A model generated the notes under the pieces. The model searched no databases and was not told the origin of the DNA. It saw nothing but the letters and a program-made list of their open reading frames with translations. Positions 37,161 to 45,131 of a stretch of DNA of 64,000 nucleotides are shown here, piece by piece. The stretch is from Nocardioides daejeonensis. GTDB taxonomy: Bacteria > Actinomycetota > Actinomycetes > Propionibacteriales > Nocardioidaceae. Location: NCBI RefSeq assembly GCF_003194585.1, contig NZ_QHKZ01000002.1, forward strand, positions 665,145 through 729,144. Direction: 5' to 3'. The first letter of the stretch is position 1; each line of letters opens with the position of its first letter. A program made the translations under genes and the position numbers.

Positions 37161-37826
37161 CTAGGGCGCGGTGCCGGTCACGTACTGAAGGACGCCGTGC
37201 ACCTCGCGCTCGACCTCGGTGAAGCCGGCCGCGCTCAGGCGAGAGGTGAAGTCGGCCCGGTCGAAGACCCGGAGTCCGGTCGGGCCGGCGACGGCACCCT
37301 GGGCCCAGCCGAGCCCGGGCAGCCGCGAGGAGGCGCTGGCCATCAAGGCGACCCGCCCTCCCGGGCGTACCACCCGGACGATCTCGTCCACGACCCGGAA
37401 CGGGTCCGGGATCAGGTAGAGAGCGCCGTAGCAGAGCACTCCGTCCAGGGTGGCGTCGGCGAACGGCAGCCGATGGCCACTGCCCAGCACGTACGACGCC
37501 CCGGTGTCGGCGTTGTCACGCAGCGCGTGTCCGAGCATCGGCTCCGACAGGTCCACACCGATCGCCCGACCGCGCGGCACGGCCTCGGCCAGGACCCGGG
37601 TGAAGGCGCCCGGACCGCAGGCCAGATCGAGCACCGTGGCGTCGTCGGCCAGCCGGAGCGCGGCGATCGCGGCCTGCTTCTCCTGCCGGTAGTGGTCGAG
37701 GTCGAAGCCCATCGCCGCCCAGAAGAGAGCCGGGCGCCAGGCCCGTTCATAGACCTGGGCGAGCACCGGGCTCTGCATGGCGCGCTGTGCGAGCGACCGG
37801 TCACCGGTCAGTCCGGGGATCAACAC
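37161..37826 (-). CDS. Class I SAM-dependent methyltransferase
   Basis: A 221-residue methyltransferase. Motif I 'VLDLACGPGAFTR' is at about 65-77, 'VDLSEPML' follows as motif II, and 'IVRVVRPGGRVALMA' is the post-motif. This is the UbiE-like Methyltransf_11 type; the substrate cannot be predicted. A 35-residue N-terminal extension precedes the domain. It is not obviously in an operon. Confidence 0.9.
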   Translation of the reverse strand: MLIPGLTGDRSLAQRAMQSPVLAQVYERAWRPALFWAAMGFDLDHYRQEKQAAIAALRLADDATVLDLACGPGAFTRVLAEAVPRGRAIGVDLSEPMLGHALRDNADTGASYVLGSGHRLPFADATLDGVLCYGALYLIPDPFRVVDEIVRVVRPGGRVALMASASSRLPGLGWAQGAVAGPTGLRVFDRADFTSRLSAAGFTEVEREVHGVLQYVTGTAP

Positions 37827-37890
37827 GCCCTCACCCTAGTGGCGATGCGGCTCCGAGGGGGTCGGCATGGGAAGATGACCGACGTCCAAT

Positions 37891-38006
37891 GGAGGGGAGT
37901 ATTCCCTCGCGGTGGCGTCGTCATCACGGTCGACCAGCTCGACCCGGCGCGCCGGTCCGGACCTCGTCAGGCGCGATCCCGACGAGCCCGGACGGAAGAG
38001 ACCTCC
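37891..38006 (+). ncRNA. yybP-ykoY manganese riboswitch upstream of terC
   Basis: The sequence GGAGGGGAGTA (37891-37901) carries the conserved GGGGAGUA loop of this riboswitch. GGCGTCGTCATCACGG (37914-37929) is the second conserved region. GGAAGAGACCTCC (37994-38006) closes the structure: GGAGG at 37891-37895 pairs with CCTCC at 38002-38006. It lies 71 bp before a TerC gene, its classic target; the riboswitch senses Mn2+ and turns on exporters. Not folded by program. Confidence 0.83.
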
Positions 38007-38076
38007 GGAGTTCACGTCCGATCGGCGTAGCCTCAGGGTGCGCCGACCAAAGCCACTCCGGAGGAGACATCCACCA

Positions 38077-39099
38077 GTGAATGCCATCATGGGCGACTCT
38101 GTCGCCTCTCCCCTCGTCTGGGCCATCACCATCGTCGTGCTCGTCGGCGTCCTCATGGTCGACCTGCTGGTCATCGCCCGCCGCCCCCACGAGCCCACGA
38201 TGGGCGAGGTGAGCCGACACCTCGCCGTCTTCGTCGGCCTGGCCGTGATCTTCGGGATCGCGCTGTGGATCTTCGCCGAGCCGCACGACCTCTCCCCCAA
38301 ACCGGGGCCGGAGTTCTTCGCCGGCTGGCTGACCGAGTACTCGCTCTCGGTCGACAACCTCTTCATCTTCATCATCTTGATGACGAAGTTCGGCGTCCCC
38401 CGCGCCTACCAGCAGACCGCACTGATGATCGGCATCGTGCTGGCGCTCATCATGCGCGCAGCCTTCATCATCGTCGGAGCCGCGGCGATCAACCAGTTCT
38501 CGTGGGTCTTCTACATCTTCGGCCTCTTCCTCATCTACACCGCCGTGAAGCTCGCCGGGGAGGGGCAGCATGACGAGGAGGAGGAGTTCGACGAAAACAA
38601 GCTGGTGAAGTTCGCCGAGACCCACCTGCCGGCGACCAGCGAGTGGCACGGCACCAAGCTGACGATCAAGGAGGGCGGCAAGCGGCTGATCACGCCGATG
38701 TTTCTCGTGGTCCTCGCGCTCGGCACCACCGACCTGCTCTTCGCCCTCGACTCGATTCCCGCGATCTACGGGCTCACCCGCGACCCGTACCTGGTCTTCA
38801 CCGCCAACATCTTCGCGCTCATGGGCCTGCGTCAGCTCTACTTCCTGATCGGCGGACTGCTGCAGCGCCTGATCTACCTCTCCTACGGCCTGGCCTTCCT
38901 GCTGGCCTTCATCGGCGTCAAGCTGGTGCTGCACGCCATGCACGAGAACGAGCTCCCGTTCATCAACGGCGGCGAGCACATCTCGTGGGCCCCCGACATC
39001 CCGATCTGGGTCTCCCTCACCGTGATCGTCGGGACACTGGCCGTCACCGCCATCGTCAGCCTGGCCGTCACCCGGCGCCAGGAGAACGCCGCGAACTGA
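38077..39099 (+). CDS. TerC-family integral membrane protein (probable Mn2+ exporter)
   Basis: A 340-residue protein with eight or nine membrane helices. Signature segments are 'LTEYSLSVDNLFIFIILMTK' and 'FALDSIPAIYGLT', whose Asp residues are conserved in TerC/Alx and needed for metal transport in relatives. A long acidic cytoplasmic loop ('DEEEEFDENK') separates the halves. GTG start chosen because GGAGGAG is ten bases upstream; an ATG four codons later is too far. The upstream manganese riboswitch supports a metal-export role over tellurite resistance. The neighbour family name is Alx/TerC. Confidence 0.92.
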   Translation: MNAIMGDSVASPLVWAITIVVLVGVLMVDLLVIARRPHEPTMGEVSRHLAVFVGLAVIFGIALWIFAEPHDLSPKPGPEFFAGWLTEYSLSVDNLFIFIILMTKFGVPRAYQQTALMIGIVLALIMRAAFIIVGAAAINQFSWVFYIFGLFLIYTAVKLAGEGQHDEEEEFDENKLVKFAETHLPATSEWHGTKLTIKEGGKRLITPMFLVVLALGTTDLLFALDSIPAIYGLTRDPYLVFTANIFALMGLRQLYFLIGGLLQRLIYLSYGLAFLLAFIGVKLVLHAMHENELPFINGGEHISWAPDIPIWVSLTVIVGTLAVTAIVSLAVTRRQENAAN

Positions 39100-39110
39100 C
39101 TGGGGCGCTT

Positions 39111-39153
39111 GTGCCGCGCTCCGCTGTCACCAGGTGACAGCCGAGCGCGGCAC
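39111..39153. terminator. 43-bp near-perfect palindrome after terC
   Basis: Arms of 21 bp (starting GTGCCGCGCTC) around a single base, one mismatch. It begins 12 bp after the terC stop and precedes the convergent small gene. A strong hairpin; probably a bidirectional terminator. Confidence 0.85.
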
Positions 39154-39224
39154 GAGCATTCGGCACAGGTTGCCCGCCGTGGGAAACGGTGCCCAGGATC
39201 TTCTCAGCGGGCTCGACCGCCAGC

Positions 39225-39452
39225 TCAGTCAGCGACTCCCGAGATCGGGGCTCGGTTGGAGGCGCCGTCGGACCCGACCCCCGAGAACGCGAGGCACCCA
39301 CCACACGCCAGCACTCCAAGGATGATGGCTGCGATGACGACGTTGCGCACGGTCGCCGATGTCGGCCGCACCGACGGCTGACCGACGTGCGGCGAGAACG
39401 ACTCCCTCCGGGGCGGGAACTGGCCGGAGGGTGGCGGGACCTGGTCGCTCAT
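39225..39452 (-). CDS. Small Pro-rich single-helix membrane protein
   Basis: A 75-residue product with a Pro/Ser-rich cytoplasmic N-terminus of about 35 residues, a helix at about 36-57 ('NVVIAAIILGVLACGGCLAF') and a short polar tail. AGAGGA lies just upstream of the ATG. The amphiphilic layout is typical of real small actinobacterial membrane proteins, which is why I keep it. No family is recognised. The Cys residues sit in the helix and not in a valid lipobox after a charged N-terminus. Confidence 0.58.
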   Translation of the reverse strand: MSDQVPPPSGQFPPRRESFSPHVGQPSVRPTSATVRNVVIAAIILGVLACGGCLAFSGVGSDGASNRAPISGVAD

Positions 39453-39540
39453 GCCTGTCCTCTTCTGCTGCGGCGCCAGGACTCATCGAGCGTACGACGA
39501 TCCTCGACTCCGGGCTGGAGAACTGGTCACGGCCGCATGG

Positions 39541-39753
39541 GTCAACGGCACTGCACGTCGAGCGGGCAGCTCGCTACGCTCACTCCCACTCGACGCCTCC
39601 GCTGCGCTCCGCCATCGAGCGTCAACGGCACTGCACTTCGAGCGGGCAGCTCGCTGCGCTCACTCCCACTCGACGCCTCCGCTGCGCTCCGACATCGAGC
39701 GTCAACGGCACTGCACTTCGAGCGGGCAGCTCGCTGCGCTCACTCCCACTCGA
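39541..39753. repeat. 80-bp tandem repeat running into the guaA stop codon
   Basis: Copy 1 spans 39541-39620, copy 2 39621-39700, and partial copy 3 39701-39753. Copies 1 and 2 differ at only a few positions. Each contains TCACTCCCACTCGA, which in copy 3 is the complement of the last codons and stop of guaA. Confidence 0.93.
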
Positions 39754-41317
39754 TGGTGCCCGGCGGTTTGGAGGTGACGTCGACGACGACGCGGTTGACC
39801 TCGGCGACCTCGTTGGTGATGCGGGTGGAGATCCGCTCCATCACCTCGTAGGGCAGCCGGGCCCAGTCGGCGGTCATCGCATCCTCGGAGGTGACCGGTC
39901 GGATCACGACAGGGTGGCCGTAGGTGCGGCCGTCGCCCTGCACGCCCACGGAGCGCACGTCGGCCAGCAGCACCACAGGCATCTGCCAGATGTCGCGGTC
40001 CAGACCGGCGCGGGTGAGCTCCTCGCGGGCGATCGCGTCGGCCTCGCGCAGGATGTCGAGGCGGTCGCGGGTGACCTCGCCGATGATCCGGATGCCCAGA
40101 CCGGGGCCCGGGAAGGGCTGGCGCCAGACGATCTCAGCCGGCAGGCCCAGCTGCTCGCCGACCAGGCGCACCTCGTCCTTGAAGAGGGTACGGAGCGGCT
40201 CGACGAGCTCGAACTCGAGGTCGTCGGGCAGCCCGCCGACGTTGTGGTGGGACTTGATGTTGGACGTTCCCGCGCCGCCACCGGACTCCACTACATCCGG
40301 ATAGAGGGTGCCCTGCACCAGGAAGCCGACCTTGCTGCCGTCGGCCACGGCCTCGCCCAGCACGGCGGCCTCGGCGCCCTCGAAGGAGCGGATGAACTCG
40401 CGGCCGATGATCTTGCGCTTGGTCTCCGGATCTGTGACACCGGCCAGCGCGTCGAGAAAGGTCTCCTGGGCGTCCACGACGTGCAGCTTGACGCCCGTGG
40501 CGGCGACGAAGTCGCGCTCGACCTGCTCAGCCTCGCCCTTGCGCAGCAGACCGTGGTCGACGAAGACGCAGTCGAGCCGATCGCCGATGGCACGCTGCAC
40601 CATCGCGGCCGCCACCGCGGAGTCGACGCCACCGGAGAGCCCGCAGATAGCGCGGCCGGTCTCGCCGACCTGCTCGCGGATCCGCTCGATCTGCTCCTCG
40701 ACGATGTTGACCATCGTCCAGGTCTGCCGGCAGCCGGCGATGTCGTGCAGGAAGTGCTCGAGCACCTTCTGGCCATGCTCGGAGTGCAGCACCTCGGGGT
40801 GCCACTGCACCCCGGCGAGCTGGCGCTCGACGTGCTCGAAGGCGGCGACGGGCGTCACCTCGGTCGAGGCCAGCACCGTGAACCCTTCGGGAGCCGCCAC
40901 GACCGAGTCGCCGTGCGACATCCAGACGTTGTGCTGCGCCGGGATCTCGGCCAACAACGTGCCCGAGGTGCCGACCGTGACCGGCGTACGTCCGTACTCG
41001 CGGGCGCCGGTCGGGGCGACCTCGCCGCCGAGGCCGGCCGCCATCAGCTGGAAGCCGTAGCACATGCCGAAGACCGGCACCGAGGCGTCGAAGAGCGCGG
41101 CGTCGATCCCCGGCGCGTCCTCGGCGTACACCGAGGAGGGTCCGCCGGAGAGGATGATCGCCTTGGGGTTGCGCGCCAGCATCTCCTCCACCGGCATCGA
41201 ATGCGGCACGATCTCGGAGTACACCCGCGCCTCACGCACCCGCCGGGCGATCAGCTGCGCGTACTGCGCCCCGAAGTCGACGACCAGGACGAGGTCGTGC
41301 TCGGCGCTTGCGGTCAT
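39740..41317 (-). CDS. guaA: GMP synthase (glutamine-hydrolysing)
   Basis: A 525-residue enzyme making GMP from XMP, glutamine and ATP. The N-terminal class I glutamine amidotransferase has Cys86 in 'GMCYGFQ', with His and Glu in 'QWHPEV'. The ATP-pyrophosphatase P-loop 'GLSGGVDSA' is at about 225. The C-terminal dimerisation domain ends 'KPPGTIEWE'. I start at MTASAEHD, preceded by GAAAGG; TAGACT at 41359-41354 may be its minus-10. Its stop codon lies in the tandem-repeat array. Confidence 0.96.
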   Translation of the reverse strand: MTASAEHDLVLVVDFGAQYAQLIARRVREARVYSEIVPHSMPVEEMLARNPKAIILSGGPSSVYAEDAPGIDAALFDASVPVFGMCYGFQLMAAGLGGEVAPTGAREYGRTPVTVGTSGTLLAEIPAQHNVWMSHGDSVVAAPEGFTVLASTEVTPVAAFEHVERQLAGVQWHPEVLHSEHGQKVLEHFLHDIAGCRQTWTMVNIVEEQIERIREQVGETGRAICGLSGGVDSAVAAAMVQRAIGDRLDCVFVDHGLLRKGEAEQVERDFVAATGVKLHVVDAQETFLDALAGVTDPETKRKIIGREFIRSFEGAEAAVLGEAVADGSKVGFLVQGTLYPDVVESGGGAGTSNIKSHHNVGGLPDDLEFELVEPLRTLFKDEVRLVGEQLGLPAEIVWRQPFPGPGLGIRIIGEVTRDRLDILREADAIAREELTRAGLDRDIWQMPVVLLADVRSVGVQGDGRTYGHPVVIRPVTSEDAMTADWARLPYEVMERISTRITNEVAEVNRVVVDVTSKPPGTIEWE

Positions 41318-41385
41318 GGAGCTGCCTTTCGACGTACGGCGGGTGACCGGGCTGAGTCTATCGGCGTACGAGCGCGGTAAATGCA

Positions 41386-41424
41386 CCAGGACCCGGCCGG
41401 GGAGGGAGGTTGGCCGGGTCCTGG
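41386..41424. terminator. Hairpin upstream of guaA
   Basis: 13-bp perfect arms (CCAGGACCCGGCC and complement) with a 13-base loop. On the minus strand it follows the GMC gene and precedes the guaA promoter, so it probably ends the GMC transcript. A second, looser stem (GTGGGAGGG at 41469-41477 with CCCTCCCAC at 41510-41518) lies closer to the GMC stop. Confidence 0.72.
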
Positions 41425-41579
41425 TCGCCCACGCATCTGATGGACAGTGCCTGAGCTGCGGGCCCGTCGTGGGAGGGAGCATGACTGACGGACCCGAAGG
41501 CTCAACGAGCCCTCCCACAGTGGGTTACGGGAATTCCACGGCGTTCGTGCACCGTTCACCCGAAGGCCTCACACGGCGC

Positions 41580-43313
41580 TCAGCTGACCCCCACGATCGG
41601 CAGTCGCAGCGCTGCGGGAGCGTCCTCGGGAACCACCGGACGCTGCGGGCGCACGGCCTGGATCTGCTGGTAGCCGAGACCGACCGGGGGTCGTGAGTCG
41701 GGCTCGCCCTTGTTGGGCCAGAACGCCATCGCCCGCTCCGCCTGCGCGGTGATCGTCAGCGACGGGTTGACGCCCAGGTTGGCCGAGATCGTGGACCCGT
41801 CGGCGATGTGCAGGCCTTCGTAGCCGTAGACCCGCTGGTAGGGGTCGACCACGCCGCTCTCGGCCGAGTCGCCGATCGTGCAACCACCGATGAAGTGCGC
41901 AGTGAGCGGCATGTTGAAGGGCTCGCCGATCGTGCCACCGGCCTTGCCGCCGCCCATCACCTCGGCCATCCGGCGTACCGCCTCGTTGGCGACCGGGATC
42001 CAGGTGGGGTTGGGTGCTCCATGCCCCTGCTTCGAGGAGAGCCAGGAGATCCCGAACGGCCCGGTACGCCGGAACGTGGTGATCGAGTTGTCCAACGTCT
42101 GCATCACCAGGGCGATGACGGTCCGCTCCGACCAGTGCCGCAGGTCGTAGAGGTCGAGGACGTTGGCCTTCTCCTTCCACAGCTCCTTCAGCCAGGTCTG
42201 CCACCGCGGGCCGGGGCCGTCGCCGTCGGTGAGCACGGTCTGCATGAGCGCCATCGCGTTGCTGCCCTTGCCGTAGCGCACCGGCTCGATGTGCGTGACC
42301 TCGTCGGGGTGCCACGAGGAGGTGATCGCCACGCCCTGGGTGTAGTCGACGTCGTCGCCCGGCGAGATCGCCCCCAGGATCGCCTCGGAGTTGGTCCGCG
42401 TGAGCACGCCCAGCCGATCGGAGATGGCCGGCAGGTCGCCGGTCGCCTTCAGCTTGTGCAGCAGCTTCTGCGTGCCGATCGCCGCCGCGGCGAAGATCAC
42501 CTGATCGGCGGTGAACTGCTTGACCGCGGTGCGCCGCGACAGTTTCGCCTTGGTCCACCGCGCGTCGATCACGTAGCCGCCCTCGGCCCGCGGCCGCACC
42601 CGGGTGACCGTGGTCAGCGGGTGCACGACGGCACCGTTCTGCTCAGCGAGGTAGAGGTAGTTCTTGACCAGCGTGTTCTTCGCGTTGTGTCGGCACCCCG
42701 TCATGCACTCCCCGCAGTTGCGGCACGGATTGCGGTCGGGCCCGGCGCCGCCGAAGTACGGGTCGGAGACGGTGTCGGAGGGCTGCTGCCCGGGGCCGCC
42801 GAAGAAGACGCCGACCGGGGTGGGGTGGAACGTGTCGGCCACCCCCATGTCGGTGGCCACCTTCTCCATCACTTCGTCGGACGGAGTACGGAGCGGGTAG
42901 GTGTTGACGCCCAACATCCGCTTGGCCTGGTCGTAGTACGGCGCCAGCTCCGCCTTCCAGTCCGTGATGTGCGCCCACGACTTGTCGCGGTAGAAGGCGT
43001 CCAACGGCTCGTAGAGCGTGTTGGCGTAGACCAGCGAGCCACCGCCGACTCCGGCACCGGCCAGGATCAGGCAATCCTTGACCATGTCGATGCGCTGGAT
43101 GCCGTAGCAGCCGGCCTCGGGCCGGAAGAGGAACCGCTTGGCGTCGAAGGAGGTGCTCGCGAAATCCTCGTCGTTGAAGCGGGCGCCGGCCTCGAGCACA
43201 CCCACCTTGTAGCCCTTCTCGGTCAGCCGCAGCGCGGAGACCGAACCGCCGAAGCCGGAGCCGATGATCAGGACGTCGTAGTGCGTCGGCCGGGCGCCAC
43301 CCTGGGCGGCCAT
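41580..43313 (-). CDS. GMC-family oxidoreductase with Cys-rich insertion (cholesterol-oxidase-like)
   Basis: A 577-residue FAD oxidoreductase. The ADP-binding motif 'IIGSGFGGSVSALRL' is near residue 17. 'GAGVGGGSLVYANTL' and the C-terminal 'HFIGGCTIGDSAESGVVD' and 'ADGSTISANLGVNPSLTI' match the GMC_oxred_C type. A central segment reads CRNCGECMTGCRHNAKNTL, spacing C-x2-C-x2-C-x3-C, which could bind a 4Fe-4S cluster. The ATG shares one base with the stop of the upstream aldehyde dehydrogenase (TGATG), so the two are coupled. Substrate likely a sterol or alcohol whose aldehyde is passed on. Confidence 0.92.
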   Translation of the reverse strand: MAAQGGARPTHYDVLIIGSGFGGSVSALRLTEKGYKVGVLEAGARFNDEDFASTSFDAKRFLFRPEAGCYGIQRIDMVKDCLILAGAGVGGGSLVYANTLYEPLDAFYRDKSWAHITDWKAELAPYYDQAKRMLGVNTYPLRTPSDEVMEKVATDMGVADTFHPTPVGVFFGGPGQQPSDTVSDPYFGGAGPDRNPCRNCGECMTGCRHNAKNTLVKNYLYLAEQNGAVVHPLTTVTRVRPRAEGGYVIDARWTKAKLSRRTAVKQFTADQVIFAAAAIGTQKLLHKLKATGDLPAISDRLGVLTRTNSEAILGAISPGDDVDYTQGVAITSSWHPDEVTHIEPVRYGKGSNAMALMQTVLTDGDGPGPRWQTWLKELWKEKANVLDLYDLRHWSERTVIALVMQTLDNSITTFRRTGPFGISWLSSKQGHGAPNPTWIPVANEAVRRMAEVMGGGKAGGTIGEPFNMPLTAHFIGGCTIGDSAESGVVDPYQRVYGYEGLHIADGSTISANLGVNPSLTITAQAERAMAFWPNKGEPDSRPPVGLGYQQIQAVRPQRPVVPEDAPAALRLPIVGVS

Positions 43314-44929
43314 CAGGCCCTCCCCAGCTTCTTCATCAGCCTCTCGTTGAGCGTCAGCACCTTGGCGAAGGTCTCGTTGGACATGCCCGGCACCGGGCGG
43401 AAGCCCCACCCGCGCTGCGTACCGACCGCCTGCGTCTCGGTGTAGCGGTGGATGCCCTCGGCGCCCTGGCGGCGCCCCATGCCGGATTCGCGCATGCCAC
43501 CCATCGGAGCGTCCAGCGAGGCGAACGTGGCGCCGTACCCCTCGTTGATGTTGACCGTGCCGCACTTGATCTCTCGGGCGATGGCGCGCGCACGCTTGCC
43601 GTCGCGGCTGTAGATGGAGGCGTTGAGGCCGTAGTTGCCCTCGTTGGCCTTGGCGATCGCCTTGGTCTCGTCATGGAAGCGGTAGAGGGAGATGACCGGG
43701 CCGAAGGTCTCGTTGCCGAAGCACGTCATCTCCTCGGTCACGCCCTCGAGGATCGTCGGCTCGAAGAAGAACGGACCGAGGTCGGGGCGGTGCTTGCCAC
43801 CGGTGAGCACCTTGGCGCCCTTCGCCACCGCATCGGCGACATGCGCCTTGACCGTGTCGAGCTGGTCCTGGGAGATGAGCGAGCCCATGTCGGTCTCCCA
43901 GTTGTGGCCGGGGCCGAGCACCATGGCCTCGGTACGGGCGACGAAGCGCTCGACGAAACGGTCGTAGATCTCGTCGGCAACCATCATCCGCTCGGTGGAG
44001 ACGCAGAGCTGGCCGGCGTTGGAGAAGGTGGCGCGCGTAGCACCCTCGGCCGCGGTCTCGATGTCGGCGTCGCGCAGGATCAGGATCGGATTCTTTCCGC
44101 CGAGCTCCAGCGAGCAGCCGATGAGCCGCTCGGCACAGCCCGCGGCGACCCGCTTGCCGGTCGCGGTCGAGCCGGTGAAGCAGACGTAGTCGGCGTTCTC
44201 GATGATCCGGGTGCCGACCCGCGATCCCGGACCCGCGACGACGGTCCACAGGTCCTTCGGGAAGCCGGCCTCCTCCAGGAGCTGCGCACCGAGGAGGGCG
44301 GTCAGCATCGTCTGGCTGTCGGGCTTGGCCACGACGGCGTTGCCCGCCATCAGCGCCGGCAGGCCGTCGCAGAGTGCCATCGTGAACGGGTAGTTCCACG
44401 GCGAGATGATGCCGACGACGCCCTTGGGCACCCGGTTGACGTCGATCCGGGTGGCCAGCGGCACCACGCCCGGGCGGCGCTGCGAGTCCATGTGGCGGTG
44501 GATGGTGCGCGCGTAGTACCGCGCGGTCAGCGCCACGTGGTAGGCCTCGAGGTAGGCGTCCTTGCGGGCCTTGCCGGACTCCCAGACTGCGACGTCGCAG
44601 ATCTCCTCGGCCCGGTCGAGCACCAGCTTGTGGAGGCGCAGCATGATCTCGGCACGGTGGTCGAGGCTGGTCCGCGACCAGGCCGCCTGCGCCCGACGGG
44701 CACGCTCGAAGGCAGCCCGCACGTCGTCGTCACTGGACTGCGGAATCACCGCCAGGGGCTGCCCGTTGCACGGGCTGTGCGAGAGCGCGGTCTCCGCCAC
44801 CGTCGAGACGATCCGCGAGGTGAGGGCAGCGGCGTACTCCGGCTCGAAGACGTACGACGCGCGCGGGTCGTGCTCGGGGTCGAACGGAGCGCCCACGTAC
44901 GGGCCGGGCTGCGGGGTCTGCTGGCTCAT
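43313..44929 (-). CDS. Succinic-semialdehyde-dehydrogenase-like aldehyde dehydrogenase
   Basis: A 538-residue NAD(P)-dependent aldehyde dehydrogenase of the GabD2/SSADH-like actinobacterial group. Catalytic Cys309 is in 'FSNAGQLCVSTERM' and general base Glu275 in 'LELGGKNPILIL'. The Rossmann 'FTGSTATGKRVAAG' precedes them. The N-terminal extension of about 40 residues and the C-terminal tail past 'GIHRYTETQAV' are usual in this group. Translationally coupled to the GMC oxidoreductase, suggesting alcohol-to-acid oxidation in one operon. Confidence 0.92.
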   Translation of the reverse strand: MSQQTPQPGPYVGAPFDPEHDPRASYVFEPEYAAALTSRIVSTVAETALSHSPCNGQPLAVIPQSSDDDVRAAFERARRAQAAWSRTSLDHRAEIMLRLHKLVLDRAEEICDVAVWESGKARKDAYLEAYHVALTARYYARTIHRHMDSQRRPGVVPLATRIDVNRVPKGVVGIISPWNYPFTMALCDGLPALMAGNAVVAKPDSQTMLTALLGAQLLEEAGFPKDLWTVVAGPGSRVGTRIIENADYVCFTGSTATGKRVAAGCAERLIGCSLELGGKNPILILRDADIETAAEGATRATFSNAGQLCVSTERMMVADEIYDRFVERFVARTEAMVLGPGHNWETDMGSLISQDQLDTVKAHVADAVAKGAKVLTGGKHRPDLGPFFFEPTILEGVTEEMTCFGNETFGPVISLYRFHDETKAIAKANEGNYGLNASIYSRDGKRARAIAREIKCGTVNINEGYGATFASLDAPMGGMRESGMGRRQGAEGIHRYTETQAVGTQRGWGFRPVPGMSNETFAKVLTLNERLMKKLGRA

Positions 44930-45034
44930 GTACCGAGGGTATGCGAACGGCTACCCCGAAGTAACCCTTCCCTCGGATTTACATCCACCTTTCGTTTGTC
45001 AACCCACGCTGACTGCGGGCCCACACCCGGTCGC

Positions 45035-45122
45035 TTGCGCGAACTCGACCCGCCATTGGCGCGAACTCGACCCGCCATTTGCGCGAACTCGACCCGCCAT
45101 TTGCGCGAACTCGACCGGGCGT
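45035..45122. repeat. Four tandem 22-bp units
   Basis: Units start at 45035, 45057, 45079 and 45101 and read TTGCGCGAACTCGACCCGCC plus AT, with minor changes in unit 2 and at the end of unit 4. They occupy the space between the two aldehyde dehydrogenase genes, just after the stop of the second. The same unit recurs at 61204-61313. From 44930 to 45034 I see only the promoter side of the upstream gene, with an imperfect CCGAGGG/CCCTCGG dyad at 44934-44976. Confidence 0.92.
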
Positions 45123-45131
45123 TTGTGCCGC

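Noticed and set aside
37155..38030. Plus-strand frame opposite the methyltransferase and through the riboswitch
   Set aside because: Antisense to a gene with clear SAM motifs; no homology seen.
39541..39739. Plus-strand frames through the 80-bp repeat
   Set aside because: The frames only translate the tandem repeat and continue antisense to guaA.
41318..41579. Purine-responsive riboswitch upstream of guaA
   Set aside because: Two hairpins exist, but they lie upstream of the likely guaA promoter and show no purine-riboswitch core; terminators of the GMC operon are simpler.
45035..45122. Possible CRISPR array
   Set aside because: Period of 22 bp with no spacers; identical units back to back.
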